A stretch of DNA of 25,000 bases from Symbiodinium natans (Eukaryota; Sar; Dinophyceae; Suessiales; Symbiodiniaceae), in the NCBI GenBank assembly GCA_905221605.1, contig CAJNDS010000968.1, forward strand, positions 170,001 through 195,000. Direction: 5' to 3'. The notes beneath the pieces are model-generated. The model ran no database searches. It worked only from the letters and a program-made list of their open reading frames with translations, and had not been told where the DNA came from. Both the position numbers and the translations under genes were made by a program. The first letter of the stretch is position 1, and each line of letters begins with the position of its first letter. Shown here piece by piece: positions 1-11,703 of the stretch.

Positions 1-90
1 CGGGGCTCAGGTCCTTTGAAAGGGCTACCCCCCTCCCCCCCTCCCCCCTAGAATCCTAGAATTGAATCCAAGAACAAGCCCTAAACGCAA

Positions 91-170
91 AACCCTAAAC
101 CCTAAACCCTAAACCCTAAACCCTAAACCCTAAACCCTAAACCCTAAACCCTAAACCCTAAACCCCAAAC
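91..170. repeat. (CCCTAAA)n array
   Basis: About ten CCCTAAA units. It lies on the donor side of gene B exon 18. Confidence 0.95.
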
Positions 171-221
171 CTAGAAACCCTTGAGACTCACAATGCCCAG
201 CCCTAGGTGTTGCCAAGCTGC

Positions 222-254
222 GCCCGCGTCTGTGGCAATGTCGCCCACGGCATC
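222..254 (-). CDS. Gene B exon 18: 11-residue acidic repeat
   Basis: A 33-nt, phase 0 exon reading DAVGDIATDAG. It belongs to the same family as three exons of gene A. The acceptor is CCGAG|GAT, the donor GGC|GCAGCTT. The remaining exons and stop codon lie left of the window. Confidence 0.75.
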
Positions 255-3200
255 CTCGGCTCAAAAAGCTGCTTTGGGCTTAGGGCTTAGGGCTTAGGGC
301 TTAGGGTTTAGGGTTTAGGGTTTAGGGTTTAGGGTTTAGGGTTTGTGGGAACTTAGGGGCCTACGGCTCAGACACCCTAGGGCCCTAAACCCGAACCTAG
401 TTTTGGGCTTAGAGCCCGAAGAAACTAGACCCCAATTGTACTCCTGTTTTGGTTCAGGGTCTAAGGTTTTTCGAGTACCTCGTTGTATGGTTGGAACTAA
501 ACGACAGACACTTATTAGTGGGTGCCCCAACAAAAGCTCTAAGTCCTGATTCCTAAACCATAAACCCCAAAAGCCTGAACCTAAGGCTTCGCAGGAGATG
601 AGCTCAGGGTTTAGGTTGCAAGGCTTAAGGTTTAGGAGGGGAACTTCTAAACAAAGCTTACTGCATTTGCCTTTGGGGGCGACGTTTCTTTAGGTCTTCG
701 GGTTCCTTATGCGCAGAAGCAACCAAAATAAATCTGGTTATGAAATTCGGGTTTAGGGTTATTCCTTTGGGGGCTTTTGCACCGAAATACCACGAAACTC
801 CTCCGAAGCTGGTCATGCGAGTCGCGCCAAGTCCCTCCAAGCCGTCGCCATCAGCCAGGAGCCTAGGTTTCTTGCGCCTTTATCGTTGGAGTTTCATCTT
901 GCCCCGACCTCCTTGAACCCTCAGCCTTAAACCTGAAACCTCCGTAAACACCAAAACCTGTAAAAACCCCGAAGCCGTTAAACACCCCGAAGCCCAAAAA
1001 CCCATCCCGAAAATCCCTAAAATCCCTTCAATTCACGTATTCCCTCTACTCGTATCTACTTATTCTCTAAGTAGTACACGGGCCCTACAAACTTATGCTG
1101 AAAGGACAGAATTTAACATCGAATTTGTGAAGAATACAATGATGCACGAGACTCAACAATAGATTCATGATGCCCAAAAAATCCATTCTTCTCTCTGGGT
1201 TCTCCCTAATTCCCAACATCCCCAACACCCTCATCTCACCCTGAAACACACCTATATCCATCCAAATCCCTAAACCCTAAACCCTAAACCCTAAACCCTA
1301 AACCCTAAACCCTAAACCCTAAAGCCCTTATCATGCCCTTATCTGCGAGTTCGGAAGATGCCCAGGAACGCGCCGGCGACGCACAAGCCTGCGACTCCTG
1401 CCACAGCCGCGACGCCTGAGCCCGGAGCCGCTGTTTAGGGTTTAGGGTTTTTAGGGTTTATAGGGTTTATAGGGTTTTTAGGGTTTTTAGGGTTTAGGGT
1501 TTAGTGTTTAAGGTGTTTAGGGTTTAGGGTGTCGTCTTCGCATGAAGAGCGCCCGTCCATTCGGTTTGTCGAGGATAGATGAACGACAACGGCTTACCTG
1601 ATATGGCGTGGACCTCTGTAGACGCGGCAACGAATCGTTGCAAGAACGGCTGTTCTTCTCGTCTACGATAAGAAGGACTTTAGCTCCAGCCTCAGCGGCA
1701 GCACACAACGCAATGGGCCGACTGGTTCAACTCTGGGCAGCCAGATCCAGATTATGATCCTCGAGCCGGTGCTCCTGCTGCCCCTGCCACTCCTACGACA
1801 TGGAGCCCTTCGGGAAACACCAGCTGAAGAACCCACAAGGACCCTAAACCCTACCCTAAACCCTAAAACCCTGAACCCTGAACCGTCTCTACCTAGATAT
1901 ATTTAAACCTTAATGGTGTCGTCTTGTGATTTGGTGGTTTCGTGGTTCCTAAATCGTAATTCTGAATCCTACTCACTCAGGGCCACCCCCGCGACCTCAC
2001 AGCCTAATTTTGGTCAAGGGGGGGGTCGTATGTTTCCATTTTTAAAGCAAACCAATATTCGGAGACCCCCGCTTGGTCAAATTTCCGACCCCCCCTTAAA
2101 GGAAGGGGAAAGTTTGCCTTCAAAAATGTATTGTTTCGGACCATTTCTGAGCTTCTCCCAGACCATTTCTGGGTTTCTCCCAGCTTTTCCCATACAATTT
2201 CCGGGCTGAGGTGGTGCGTTAAGGGAAAACGGAGAGGCCCCCAAAGTCGACAAACAGTTTTTTGAAGCCTTGTGGGGCTTTTTGAAGCTATTCGGGGCTG
2301 TGGTGGTGCTTTGGGGTAAAATGGATGGGCCCCGAAACCGTCGATTCGGGTACTAAAAAACAGCACGTTTCATTGCGGGAGCTTGCAAATCCTGAGTTCC
2401 CCCCTTGCTTGGGAGCTTTTTGAAGCCTTTTGGGGCTTTTGAAAGCTATCTGGGTGTATGGCGGGGCCCCGAAACCGTCGATTTCAGTACTAAAAAACAG
2501 CATTTTTCACTGCGGGAGCAGGCAAATCCTGAGTTCCCCCCTTTTGGGGTGTTTTTTGAAGCCTTTTGGGGCTTTTGAAAGCTATCTGGTGCGTTTAGGA
2601 TTTAGGATTTAGGGTTCAGGGGACTTGGGCAGGAAGAATTGAAATGGTAGATAGGGTTGCCAAATGAAAGGGATTCTGGGTGGGTGGGGTGATGCCAAAC
2701 ACCCTTAGTGAATGCTTGGATCAGAGATGCTGAACAATGAACCTAAACCCTAAACCCTAAACCCTAAACCCTAAACCCTAAACCCTAAACCCTAAACCCT
2801 AAACCCTAAACCCTAAACCCTTCGCTGTGGGTTTTGGTTTGGGGTGGGCTCAGGGTTCAGGGATTCTGGGCCTTTTGACGTGAGAAAATGTGCAGCACAG
2901 ATTTAGGGTATTCGGTAAATTAGGGTTCAGGGCTAGGGTATTAGGGTTTAGGGCAACAGGGAGCTGTGGAAATGGTCGCACAGAACGCTGTTGTCATTAG
3001 GATCGCCTGCGGAAGGAACCCTCATAGCGAACAGAACAAAACCCACATGCAACACAAGGTTGTGGGGGTTTGGGGTTCCAAGCCAGACCACGCACACCGC
3101 ACCCCGACTCACTCCCAAGCATTTCGAGCAGTAGGGAACGTAGGTAGGCGTCAACGAAAGTAGAAGGGGCAGTTCAGGTTGTGAGTTAAAATGCGATGTG

Positions 3201-6200
3201 CTTTGGGACTACCAAGTTCAAGTTGTTTGTAAAATTGTTGTGTGGGCTGCCACACTAACCACCGTTCAAGCCAAAACCCTAACCCCTAAACCCTAAACCC
3301 TAAACCCGAAACCCTAAACCCTAAACTCTAGCTAGATTCCCCCAATGATTTTTGCCCCAAGCATGGCGCCGAGATCTCTGAGGCACCCCACCGCCGACAC
3401 CCGCTGCGACTTTGGCACCGGTGCTCCAGCCCCTGCCGAGCTTTTAGTGGTTCTCAGTAGGGTTTAGGGTCTATAGAGTTTAGGGTGTAGGGTTTAGGGT
3501 CAGGGTTTAGGGTTTCAGGGTTTAGTAGGGTTTATCAGGTTTAGAGGGTTTGGAGGGTCTATAGGGTTTAGAGGGCTGTAGGTGCCCAATTGGAACCTCA
3601 GGGGTTGTAGGGTTTAGAGGGCTTAGAGGGGGGGGCGTTGTGCTGGGTGCCCGATTGGAACCCCATCCGTGGTTGCATTGGGGACACAAGGCACCTAGTT
3701 GGACACCTAGTTGGGGCTTGGGTGCCCAATCAGAAGACGACCTGACTCCCTCACTCAGACTAAGAACAAGTTTAGGCCTTCTAGGTTACATTGGTTGATG
3801 GTCTCTTTAAGTAGGGTTTCTGCTTTGTAGGGGGTTCTTGTTTGGGTATCTAGGGGCTATATTAAGGTATAAGGGTAGCAAATAAAGAGACCACCGGCCA
3901 AGGAAACCCTAAACCCTAAACCCTAAACCCTAAACCCTAAACCCTAAACCCTAAACCCTAAACCCTAAACCCTAAACCCTAAACCCTCCCCAACGCGCGC
4001 TTCGGCTTGGCCGCAGGGTCGGCGCTCGGATCTGCTGTCCCGCCAGCGGCCGGGGTGGGGTCGGTTCCTGACGTTGGAGTTCGGGAAGCCTTGGGTGCAT
4101 GTGGTGTTCAGGGGTTTGGGGTTTAGGGTTTAGGGGTTTAGGGTTTAGGGTTTAGGGCACAAAAAGCTGCATGTAGGATCTCGGAGGGGGATTTCTTTCA
4201 CGGAGCCCATTGCAGCACGCAAACCCCGACTATGGCAGGGAAATATCAAGGCTTGTTGGCAAACCAAGTCCCTGTGCCTCCTGCGAGTCCTGCTGGCGTG
4301 GGTTTCGATCCTTCGGTGGGGCGGTCCCTCTCTCTCTCTGCCTCTCTTCGTCGCTCTGCTTCTCCTCTCTCGCTCCTCCCTCCCTCACTCTCTTCATTTT
4401 TGTATTTGTAATATCTCTGTCTTTGTTTTCCGTATTTCGGTTTTCTCTGTATATCTTTCTGTCATCTCTCTCTCTCTCTCTTGAATTTAGTGGTTCGAGC
4501 GAGGGTTGCAACCCTGTGCTCGCGGCCTCTGGCTGTTCGCGGCTTACTGCTTAGGGTTTGAGTTGTCGAGACCCGCCCCCCTAAACACTCTAGACTCTAA
4601 ACCCGAGCCCCGCCCAAGGCCGGTTTAGGGTTTCAGGGTTCAGGGTTCAGGGTTCAGGGTTCAGGGCTCAGGGTTCAGGGTTCAGGGTTCAGGGTTTAGG
4701 GTTCAGGGTTCAGGGTTCAGGGTTCAGGGTTTAGGGTTTAGGGTTTAGAAGGCGAGCCCCCAGAATCGGCTCGACCCCCAGAGGATCCCGAATGATTTCC
4801 AATGGTCTAAGTTTGTACCTCGTACCTATGGACAGGGTTTAGGCTTTAGGGTTTAGGGTTCAGGGCTTCCAGGGTTTAGGGCTTGGGCCGCACCCAGCCC
4901 CTGAGTCCAATGCACAGGCCCTAAACCCTGCAAGACCCTGTAACAGCCTGAGAGATTTGTAAAACCCAACAGAAAAAACACCCAAAGCCCTACCCACGAA
5001 GCATCGCTTTTTGGGCCTGGGGCGTTCCATGTGGGCGTGCTACCCTGCACAACCCTCTCCATAACCAGCCCTCCAAAACAAGCCCTCTTGGAAGCCGAAT
5101 AACCCCAATATCCCTAAGCCCCAAAACTCTAAAACCCTAAAGCCAAGAACGCAAAAACCTAGTAACCCTGAACCTAACAACCCCAGAGCCTATCCTAAAC
5201 CTGACTAATAATCCTGAACCCTAAACCCCTGAACCCCTAAACCTCATGGTCTTAAACCCCTAGTCCAAGCTCCGCACCTCCTGTGCCCCCTTCCAAGAAG
5301 GAGGCGAACTCGTCGTAGGAAATCTGGCCAGTGAGGGCTTCAGGGGTTTAGGGGGTTTGGCGATTAGGGCGGGGTTTGGGGGGGCCTTGGGGCAGAGTCT
5401 TCATTCTTCTAAGCCTAGAGGGTTCAGGGTAAGGGCCTAGGGCTAAGTAACGCAGGCTACGATGTTGAGGGCCCTACTTTCTGCATCCTGTCTCCCTGCG
5501 TCTCCACGATAATGCACTCCTACTTTAGGGTAACTACTTCCCCACGAATACACTGCCCCAGCCCCCCACCTGAACCCTATAGGTGCACAAGCCAAAATGC
5601 GACCCTGCACCCTCAACAAAACCCCAAAACCCAACTCTAAACCTGGGCGATAAACCCGAACTCCGCCTGGTAGTCGGAGTTCTTGTCTGTAGACATGATG
5701 AGGTCGTTAACCTCCTTGCACCCGGTAGGGAGGTTATCAGCTTCGGTTGGAAAGTTCCAGTTCAAGGCCTCCCCCCACAAGTACACTCGAAGGAACCTGA
5801 ACAACCCATTTACCCTGCCCAATGAAGTGGAGCATTACATTAATGAAGACAATGAACCGTTTGTTTGTGTACTCCACTAATAAAGAAACGTAATGTTCGA
5901 ATGCAGGCAAGCTCTTCTTGTCAATAGCCTTTTACGTGGATTAAGCCTCGAATTACGTCATCGCAAAATAGAAGAGAGGAGTAAAGGAACAGAGGAACAA
6001 CAAATAAGCTATTGCCCAGGTGATGTGAGATCTTCTGAATATCACATGCTCGGGGCAGGGGGGGCAGGGGGGGGCAGGGGGAGGACTCCCAGTTGGTGAG
6101 TGAAGCTCGCACTTGAAGGAAAGGAGTTTCACTTTGGCACTCACATGCACATGGTTTTGAGTACTTAGTGCTTCTAATTGCTGCTCCGTCTCTTGCGTGA

Positions 6201-9200
6201 TGCTGATCCTCAAAGGGAAACTGCTGTAGGTTGCCCAGAAACCCTGGGCAAGATAAAGGAATGTCCTTGCATAGTTAAGCGTGTGGGATCCTGCCCCAAA
6301 CCCAACAAGAAAAGGCGATGAGGATTCTATGGGCATGGGACAGGCTGTTCTTGGGTGAGCGCATATGTAGCTCTTGCAACTAGTGGTGAGTGTACACATG
6401 TCGGTGCCCTTAAACCCTAAACCCTAAACCCCAAACCCTAAACCCTAAACCCTAAACCCTAAACCCTAAACCCTAAACCCTAAACCTTCATGTACTGGGG
6501 ACTTGTTAGAACCTCGTAGCCAAGAGACAGACTTGCTCAGCTCGGGGTTCAGCTGGACCTCTGCGAACTAGCTGGTTTAGGGGTTTAGGGTTTAGGGTTT
6601 GGGGTTTAGGGTTTAGGGTTTATATGATTCAGGGTTTTAGGGGTGAGTAGGGGTTTAGGGTTTAGGGCTTTAGGTCTTAGGGTTCGAGGCTCCTATGGTT
6701 CGATGCCTTTAGGGTGTACAGTTTGAGGGTTCAAGGATTTAGGTCTTGCAGGGCTCAAGGTTTAGAGGGCAATGGAGGGTTCGGAGTCTAGATTGTTTTG
6801 TGTGTGCGTATTTGGGGTCCAGAGTTTACCTCAGGCTTTAGCAGGTGGGGTCAAATACCCACAGCATCGAGGCATGAGGGACACTAAACCCTTTCATCCT
6901 ACCCTAAATTTAAACACTCAATTCAACCCTACGCCCTAGAGCCCGACACTTTCCTAACCTCTAAACCTCTAAACCCTATAGGTTATCATCGAGGCCGGGC
7001 ACGATGAGCTCTGCCAGTTCCGCGAAGCTGATGAAGCCTGCCCAGAGAGCCCAGAATGTCCCCTTAGACCCTTAATAATAATAATAATATCTTGAAAATC
7101 CTCTTGGGTTTCATATGAACAAAAAAAACAAGTCCCAAGGGGGATAGAGAAACTGTCCCCATGAGTTGAGGATTGTGGGGTTCGGGTTCAAGATTTGGGG
7201 TTTAGGGTTTGTCGGCTTATAGAGTTTAGGCTTTCAGAAAAACTGCACGACCCCACGCCCTAAATGGGGGGGTGAGGGCTTAGGCTAACCCAAAACCCTA
7301 ACCCGGAGCCCGCAATGCGACAGTAGGCCATCTCCTTGGTGTTCTCATGTCGAATGGCCCACCCGATGTTTTGTGGAGACTCGGAATTTGGGGACTTGCG
7401 GGCTTTAGAGTTTCTGGGCTTTCGGTTTAAATATGAGCCTTAAGCACCGAAACAGGTATCGAGATACACCATTCAAGTCTCTCAGCCCAGCCATCCCACA
7501 GCCCGGACACCATGGAAACCACCTCAGGAAACAAACCTGCCACCCAGAGCTCAGACCCCTAACCACAAACCCCAAACCTAAAGCCCTGAACCCGAAGCCC
7601 CTACAAACACCCGAAGCCCCAGCCCTGAAACCCAAGAGCCTCAACTCTAAGCAGTTCAGCTCCGGCACCCTAAGTCCCAAACCCCTAAACACCACAACCC
7701 CCAAAACACAACTTCGATATAACAATTTTTGAAAGCCGAAGACCTGAAGGGTTGACTCAGGGCCTTTACCCCAAGGTGCTACCCTAAGTTTTAGAAAACC
7801 TAAAAACTTCAATTGAGCTCAGGTTACCTGTGTATCTTCCATTTCTGATGGGTGTCGTGTCTAGTCTAGAGCCCCGGTCACCACTTCCCCCTGCGCACCC
7901 TTGCCGTCTTTGTCCCACTTGCGGAACTGCTCCTGCCGAGGTGGTGTTGAGGTTCCCAGCTTTACTTTCAAGGAAGGTCTGTGGGGTGTGAGGTGTACGG
8001 TTTCGGGGGAGAGGGTCTAGGGTGGTGAGGCCACCACGCACCTCAAAGAGAGGTTTGGGGCTGAAGCACATCCTCAGAAAACCAAGTTCCGCCGCCCTTT
8101 CCCTCCCCCCTAAACCCTAAACCCTAAACCCTAAACCCTAAACCCTAAACCCTAAACCCTAAACCCTAAACCACCCCCCATCCTTCCTCCCCCCTCCCCT
8201 GCGCGGTCCCGGACCGGATCCATCCGACCTCTGCAGGTCGACTGTGAAGTTTATGGGCGGGCTTGTAGGAAGTGGGGGCTTAGGGTTTAGGGTTTAGGGT
8301 TTAGGGTTTGGGGTAAATTGGGTTGATAGAGTTTAAGGTTTTATAAGGGTTCAGCTACGGGTGGGCCGGGGAGTGCAAGAACACCTGAGACTTGTGCGAG
8401 CTCTGGGTCTCTTGCTTGGGGGGGGGGGCATTGATGGTTTGTTGGTGCCATTGATTTACCGACAAACCCGTGGACGCAGACACCAAACTCGACAAGGGGC
8501 TTAGCTTTTGACGGGAGAAAAGCTAAGCCCCTTGTCGAGTTTGGTGTCTCCGTCCACGGGTTTGTCGGTAAATCAATGGCACCAACAAACCATCAATGCC
8601 CCCCCCCCCCCAAGCAAGAGACCCAGAGTTAGCACAAGTCTCAGGTGTTCTTGCACTGGTTTTCTCAGAATTTGCTCAGAGTTTCTATGGGCTATACCCA
8701 ACCATTTCGGGACTTCAGTGGACTTTTCGGAATGATTTTGGCTCTACAGTCAACCCCCCACCCCCCTCCCAACTCCAGGTCAGGCGACCCTCCCACGAAG
8801 GCACGGGAACCAGCATCGGCTGGCCGGCACGCGCGCCCGCAGGGACTTTCACCTCGAAGAACTTTCCTTGGCTTGCTGCGGTTGGCATTCGTAGGGGGTT
8901 ATTCTGAAGGTTTTATTATTGAGGGTGCATGATGAAGGGTTTACTATTAAGGGTTTATTATTATGGCTCATATAGTAAGGGTTTAAAAGTTCTAGATTAG
9001 GTGTGCAGTACCCTGGCCACAACAAGATGAAACCTGAGGTTTATTCCGGGATGTCCCAGGAAATTTGAGTTCACCTACTGGGCTACTACAAGCTCGGGTT
9101 CAGGGTTTCGAGCTTTGGCCAGTCAGGGTTTAGGGTTTAGGGTTTAGGGTTTAGGGTTTAGGGTTTAGGGTTTAGGGTTTAGGGTTTAGGGTTTAGGGTT

Positions 9201-11657
9201 TAGGGTTTAGGGTTTAGGGTTTAGGGGCGTCCAGGGAAGCCATTCTCCAGGTTTAAACAAAAACCTCGAAGCAACGTGCGCAGGGCTCATGGCCTGAACC
9301 GTAAGCCGGTGCGGCTTGGCTCATACGGCTTGCGACCCCAAACCCGAAACCCGACAGAGTTTAGGGCTTAGGGTCTGGTTTGGGTTTAGGGTGTAGGATT
9401 TAGGGTTTGGGGTTTGGGGCTTGGGGCTTGGGGTTTAGGGTTTAGGGTTTGGGGTTTAGGGTTAACCCTGAGGGTGTCAGGGGTGGCACCCTCGCTCTCT
9501 CCACGTTTCTTGCCCAAGTCCCCTCTTCACACGTAAGAACGCGCAAACAACCCCAAGCCCTTACTATCATATGTGCCCCTAAACCCCTGAAGTCTAAAAA
9601 CCCCATAAACACGAAGCCCCACCTGATTACCTGAGCCCTCCTTGAACCAGAACCCTAACCTGACAAAAGAAAACTATATAAACGCTGAGAAGCCCTAATC
9701 CCGAAATGATCCCTAAGCCTAATCTCTTCTCCCTGATAACATTAAAGGACCCCCTCCTCGCCAGTATAGAAACCTAAGGAAACCCAAAGGGTTTGAGTAT
9801 TGGGGGGGGGCGCTTATCGCTTGTCCGAACAAACAGCCCGTGCGGAATATTTGGCCCTAAACCCTAAACCCTAAACCCTAAACCCTAAACCCTAAACCCT
9901 AAACCCTAAACCCTAAACCCTAAACCCTAAACCCTAAAGGGTCAAGGGTTCAGCCTTTGGGTTTCGGTTGAGATTGAGGATTCAGAGGAACTGGAGCCTT
10001 CGGGGTTTAGGGTTTCGGATTTAGGGTTTCGGGCTTGAGGTCAAGGTTCTCTGGCCCTAAAGCACTAAACCCTAAACCCTAAACCCTAAAGCCTTTGTGC
10101 TTCAGCTAGGTTTGAACAGCCCGAGTGAGGTTTTACGGGGAAGCGAGGCTCTATATGGGACGACTCGGTGTCAGGCTTCCGATCCCCCCCCCCCCCCCCC
10201 CCCCCGCATTCGGTAGAGGTTTTAAAAGGGCGACTACCGGATCCCAGGGATGTTCTTAAATATAGGTCATGTTAGCGGGAAGGGATGAAAACCCCAACCC
10301 TGCCCAACAAAGTCCAGGCCCCTTAACCCCTAAACCCTAAACCCTACAAAGCCCGAGGTGCCTTTGGCCTTTGGATGGGGCACTTGAATGACGGTCCCCG
10401 CGGCACCCTCGGGGACCTCTGCAATGCAAGTGAGGTGAGGTTTTGGGGCTTGGGGCTTGGGGTTTAGGGTTTTAGGGTTAGTGTTCGGGCCCGTCCTACT
10501 TAACAGTTTATGAATCCGAAGCCTCAAACCCTTTGAGTCTCCGATTGAGGTGTCTAACACCTAGTCAGCGCGAGCACCTCGAAACCCTATAGACCCTAAA
10601 CCCTAGCCCCTGGAGAACCAACATCCCACAAATCTAAACCCTAAACCCTAAACCCTAAACCCTAAACCCCAAAACCCCAAAACCCCAAAACCCCAAAACC
10701 CCAAAACCCCAAAACCCCAAAACCCCAAAACCCCAAAACCCTAAACCCTAAACCGATGTAGATATAGAGCCTAAACCTAAAGACCCTACACCCTTTACAG
10801 ACCCTGACGGTCCGACCTTGATGCACATCGTCGGGCCCGGCTCCATGGGCTTGTCGTCGGCGTCACGGATCGGGCCGCCTTGCGCTTCGGGAGAGAAGGG
10901 TTTCGGGTTTAGGGTTTAGGGTTTAGGGTTTAGGGTTTCGGGATGTCTCTGAAGGCTCCTCGGCGGTTTCTTTTTGGGCGGAAATATAGTAGATTCGAGA
11001 AGACTACCCTAAGAAAAGTAAACCATGGGAGCCGAGGGTTTCGGGGTGTCTCAGAAGGCTCCTAGGTAGCGTTTTTTTTTGGGAGAATCGTAGGAGATTC
11101 TCGTCTACGGCCCGAAAAAAGATACTACATAGGAGTGCTTAGGCACAGGGTTAGAGAAGCTTGGGGGCTTGGGTTTACGGCTCTTTTTGGGCTCAGGGAC
11201 TGATTGTCGGGTTTGGGGGTTAGAGGCTTGGAGGCTTACATGTTCGGTCATGGATCTTCGGGGTCTAAGGCTTTTACTACTAGTTGCTTGAGAACCCCGA
11301 AAAAAGAAAACATATTCTTCCTTATTAAGCCATTAAGGATAATATAGGGATTATGAGTTTTCTTTTGCGGTTCTTAAGCAAATGGTAGTTTACCTCAATG
11401 TCCCCAAGGTATCGGCTTTGATGGGCGGTTCGAAGCCCATTGGGCTTGGGGTCTGAAAGCTTTGAGGCTCTGCGGTTTAGGAAACCCTACACCCTAAACC
11501 CTGAACCCTGAACCCTAAAGAGGAAACCCTAAACCCTGAACCCTAAACCCTGAACCCTAAACGCCCTAAATGGGTTTAAATCATGGCCTATTTCTTTTTC
11601 TGGTTCTCTTCATAGAAGGGGCCCCGGATCAGACCAAGTACCCCCGTACCCCCCCCC

Positions 11658-11703
<46 letters not shown>

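Larger units (their letters stand above)
1416..3391 (-). other. Gene B intron 15
   Basis: Between the two glycine-zipper exons. Holds the 136-158-bp tandem repeat, an internal CCCTAAA array and open but repeat-derived frames. Confidence 0.5.
4068..5277 (-). other. Gene B intron 13
   Basis: Begins GTGCGG and ends CAG. Sense order: degenerate TTTAGGG/TTCAGGG, the TTCAGGG block, CT-rich tract and a terminal CCCTAAA array. No exon is recognised inside. Confidence 0.5.
8867..10361 (-). other. Gene B intron 6
   Basis: Holds telomeric arrays of both polarities, a 21-base C run (10185-10205), a 10-base G run (9804-9813) and no convincing exon. Confidence 0.5.

Noticed and set aside
91-344. A chromosome end at the left edge
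   Set aside because: Arrays of both polarities recur about every kilobase through the whole window and are interrupted by exons. They are interstitial.
4210-4554. 114- and 93-codon frames
   Set aside because: They cross the CT-rich tract and are biased in composition on both strands.
8596-8907. 103-codon plus-strand frame
   Set aside because: Part lies in a palindrome arm and part is antisense to gene B exon 7, whose repeat match and phase are better evidence.
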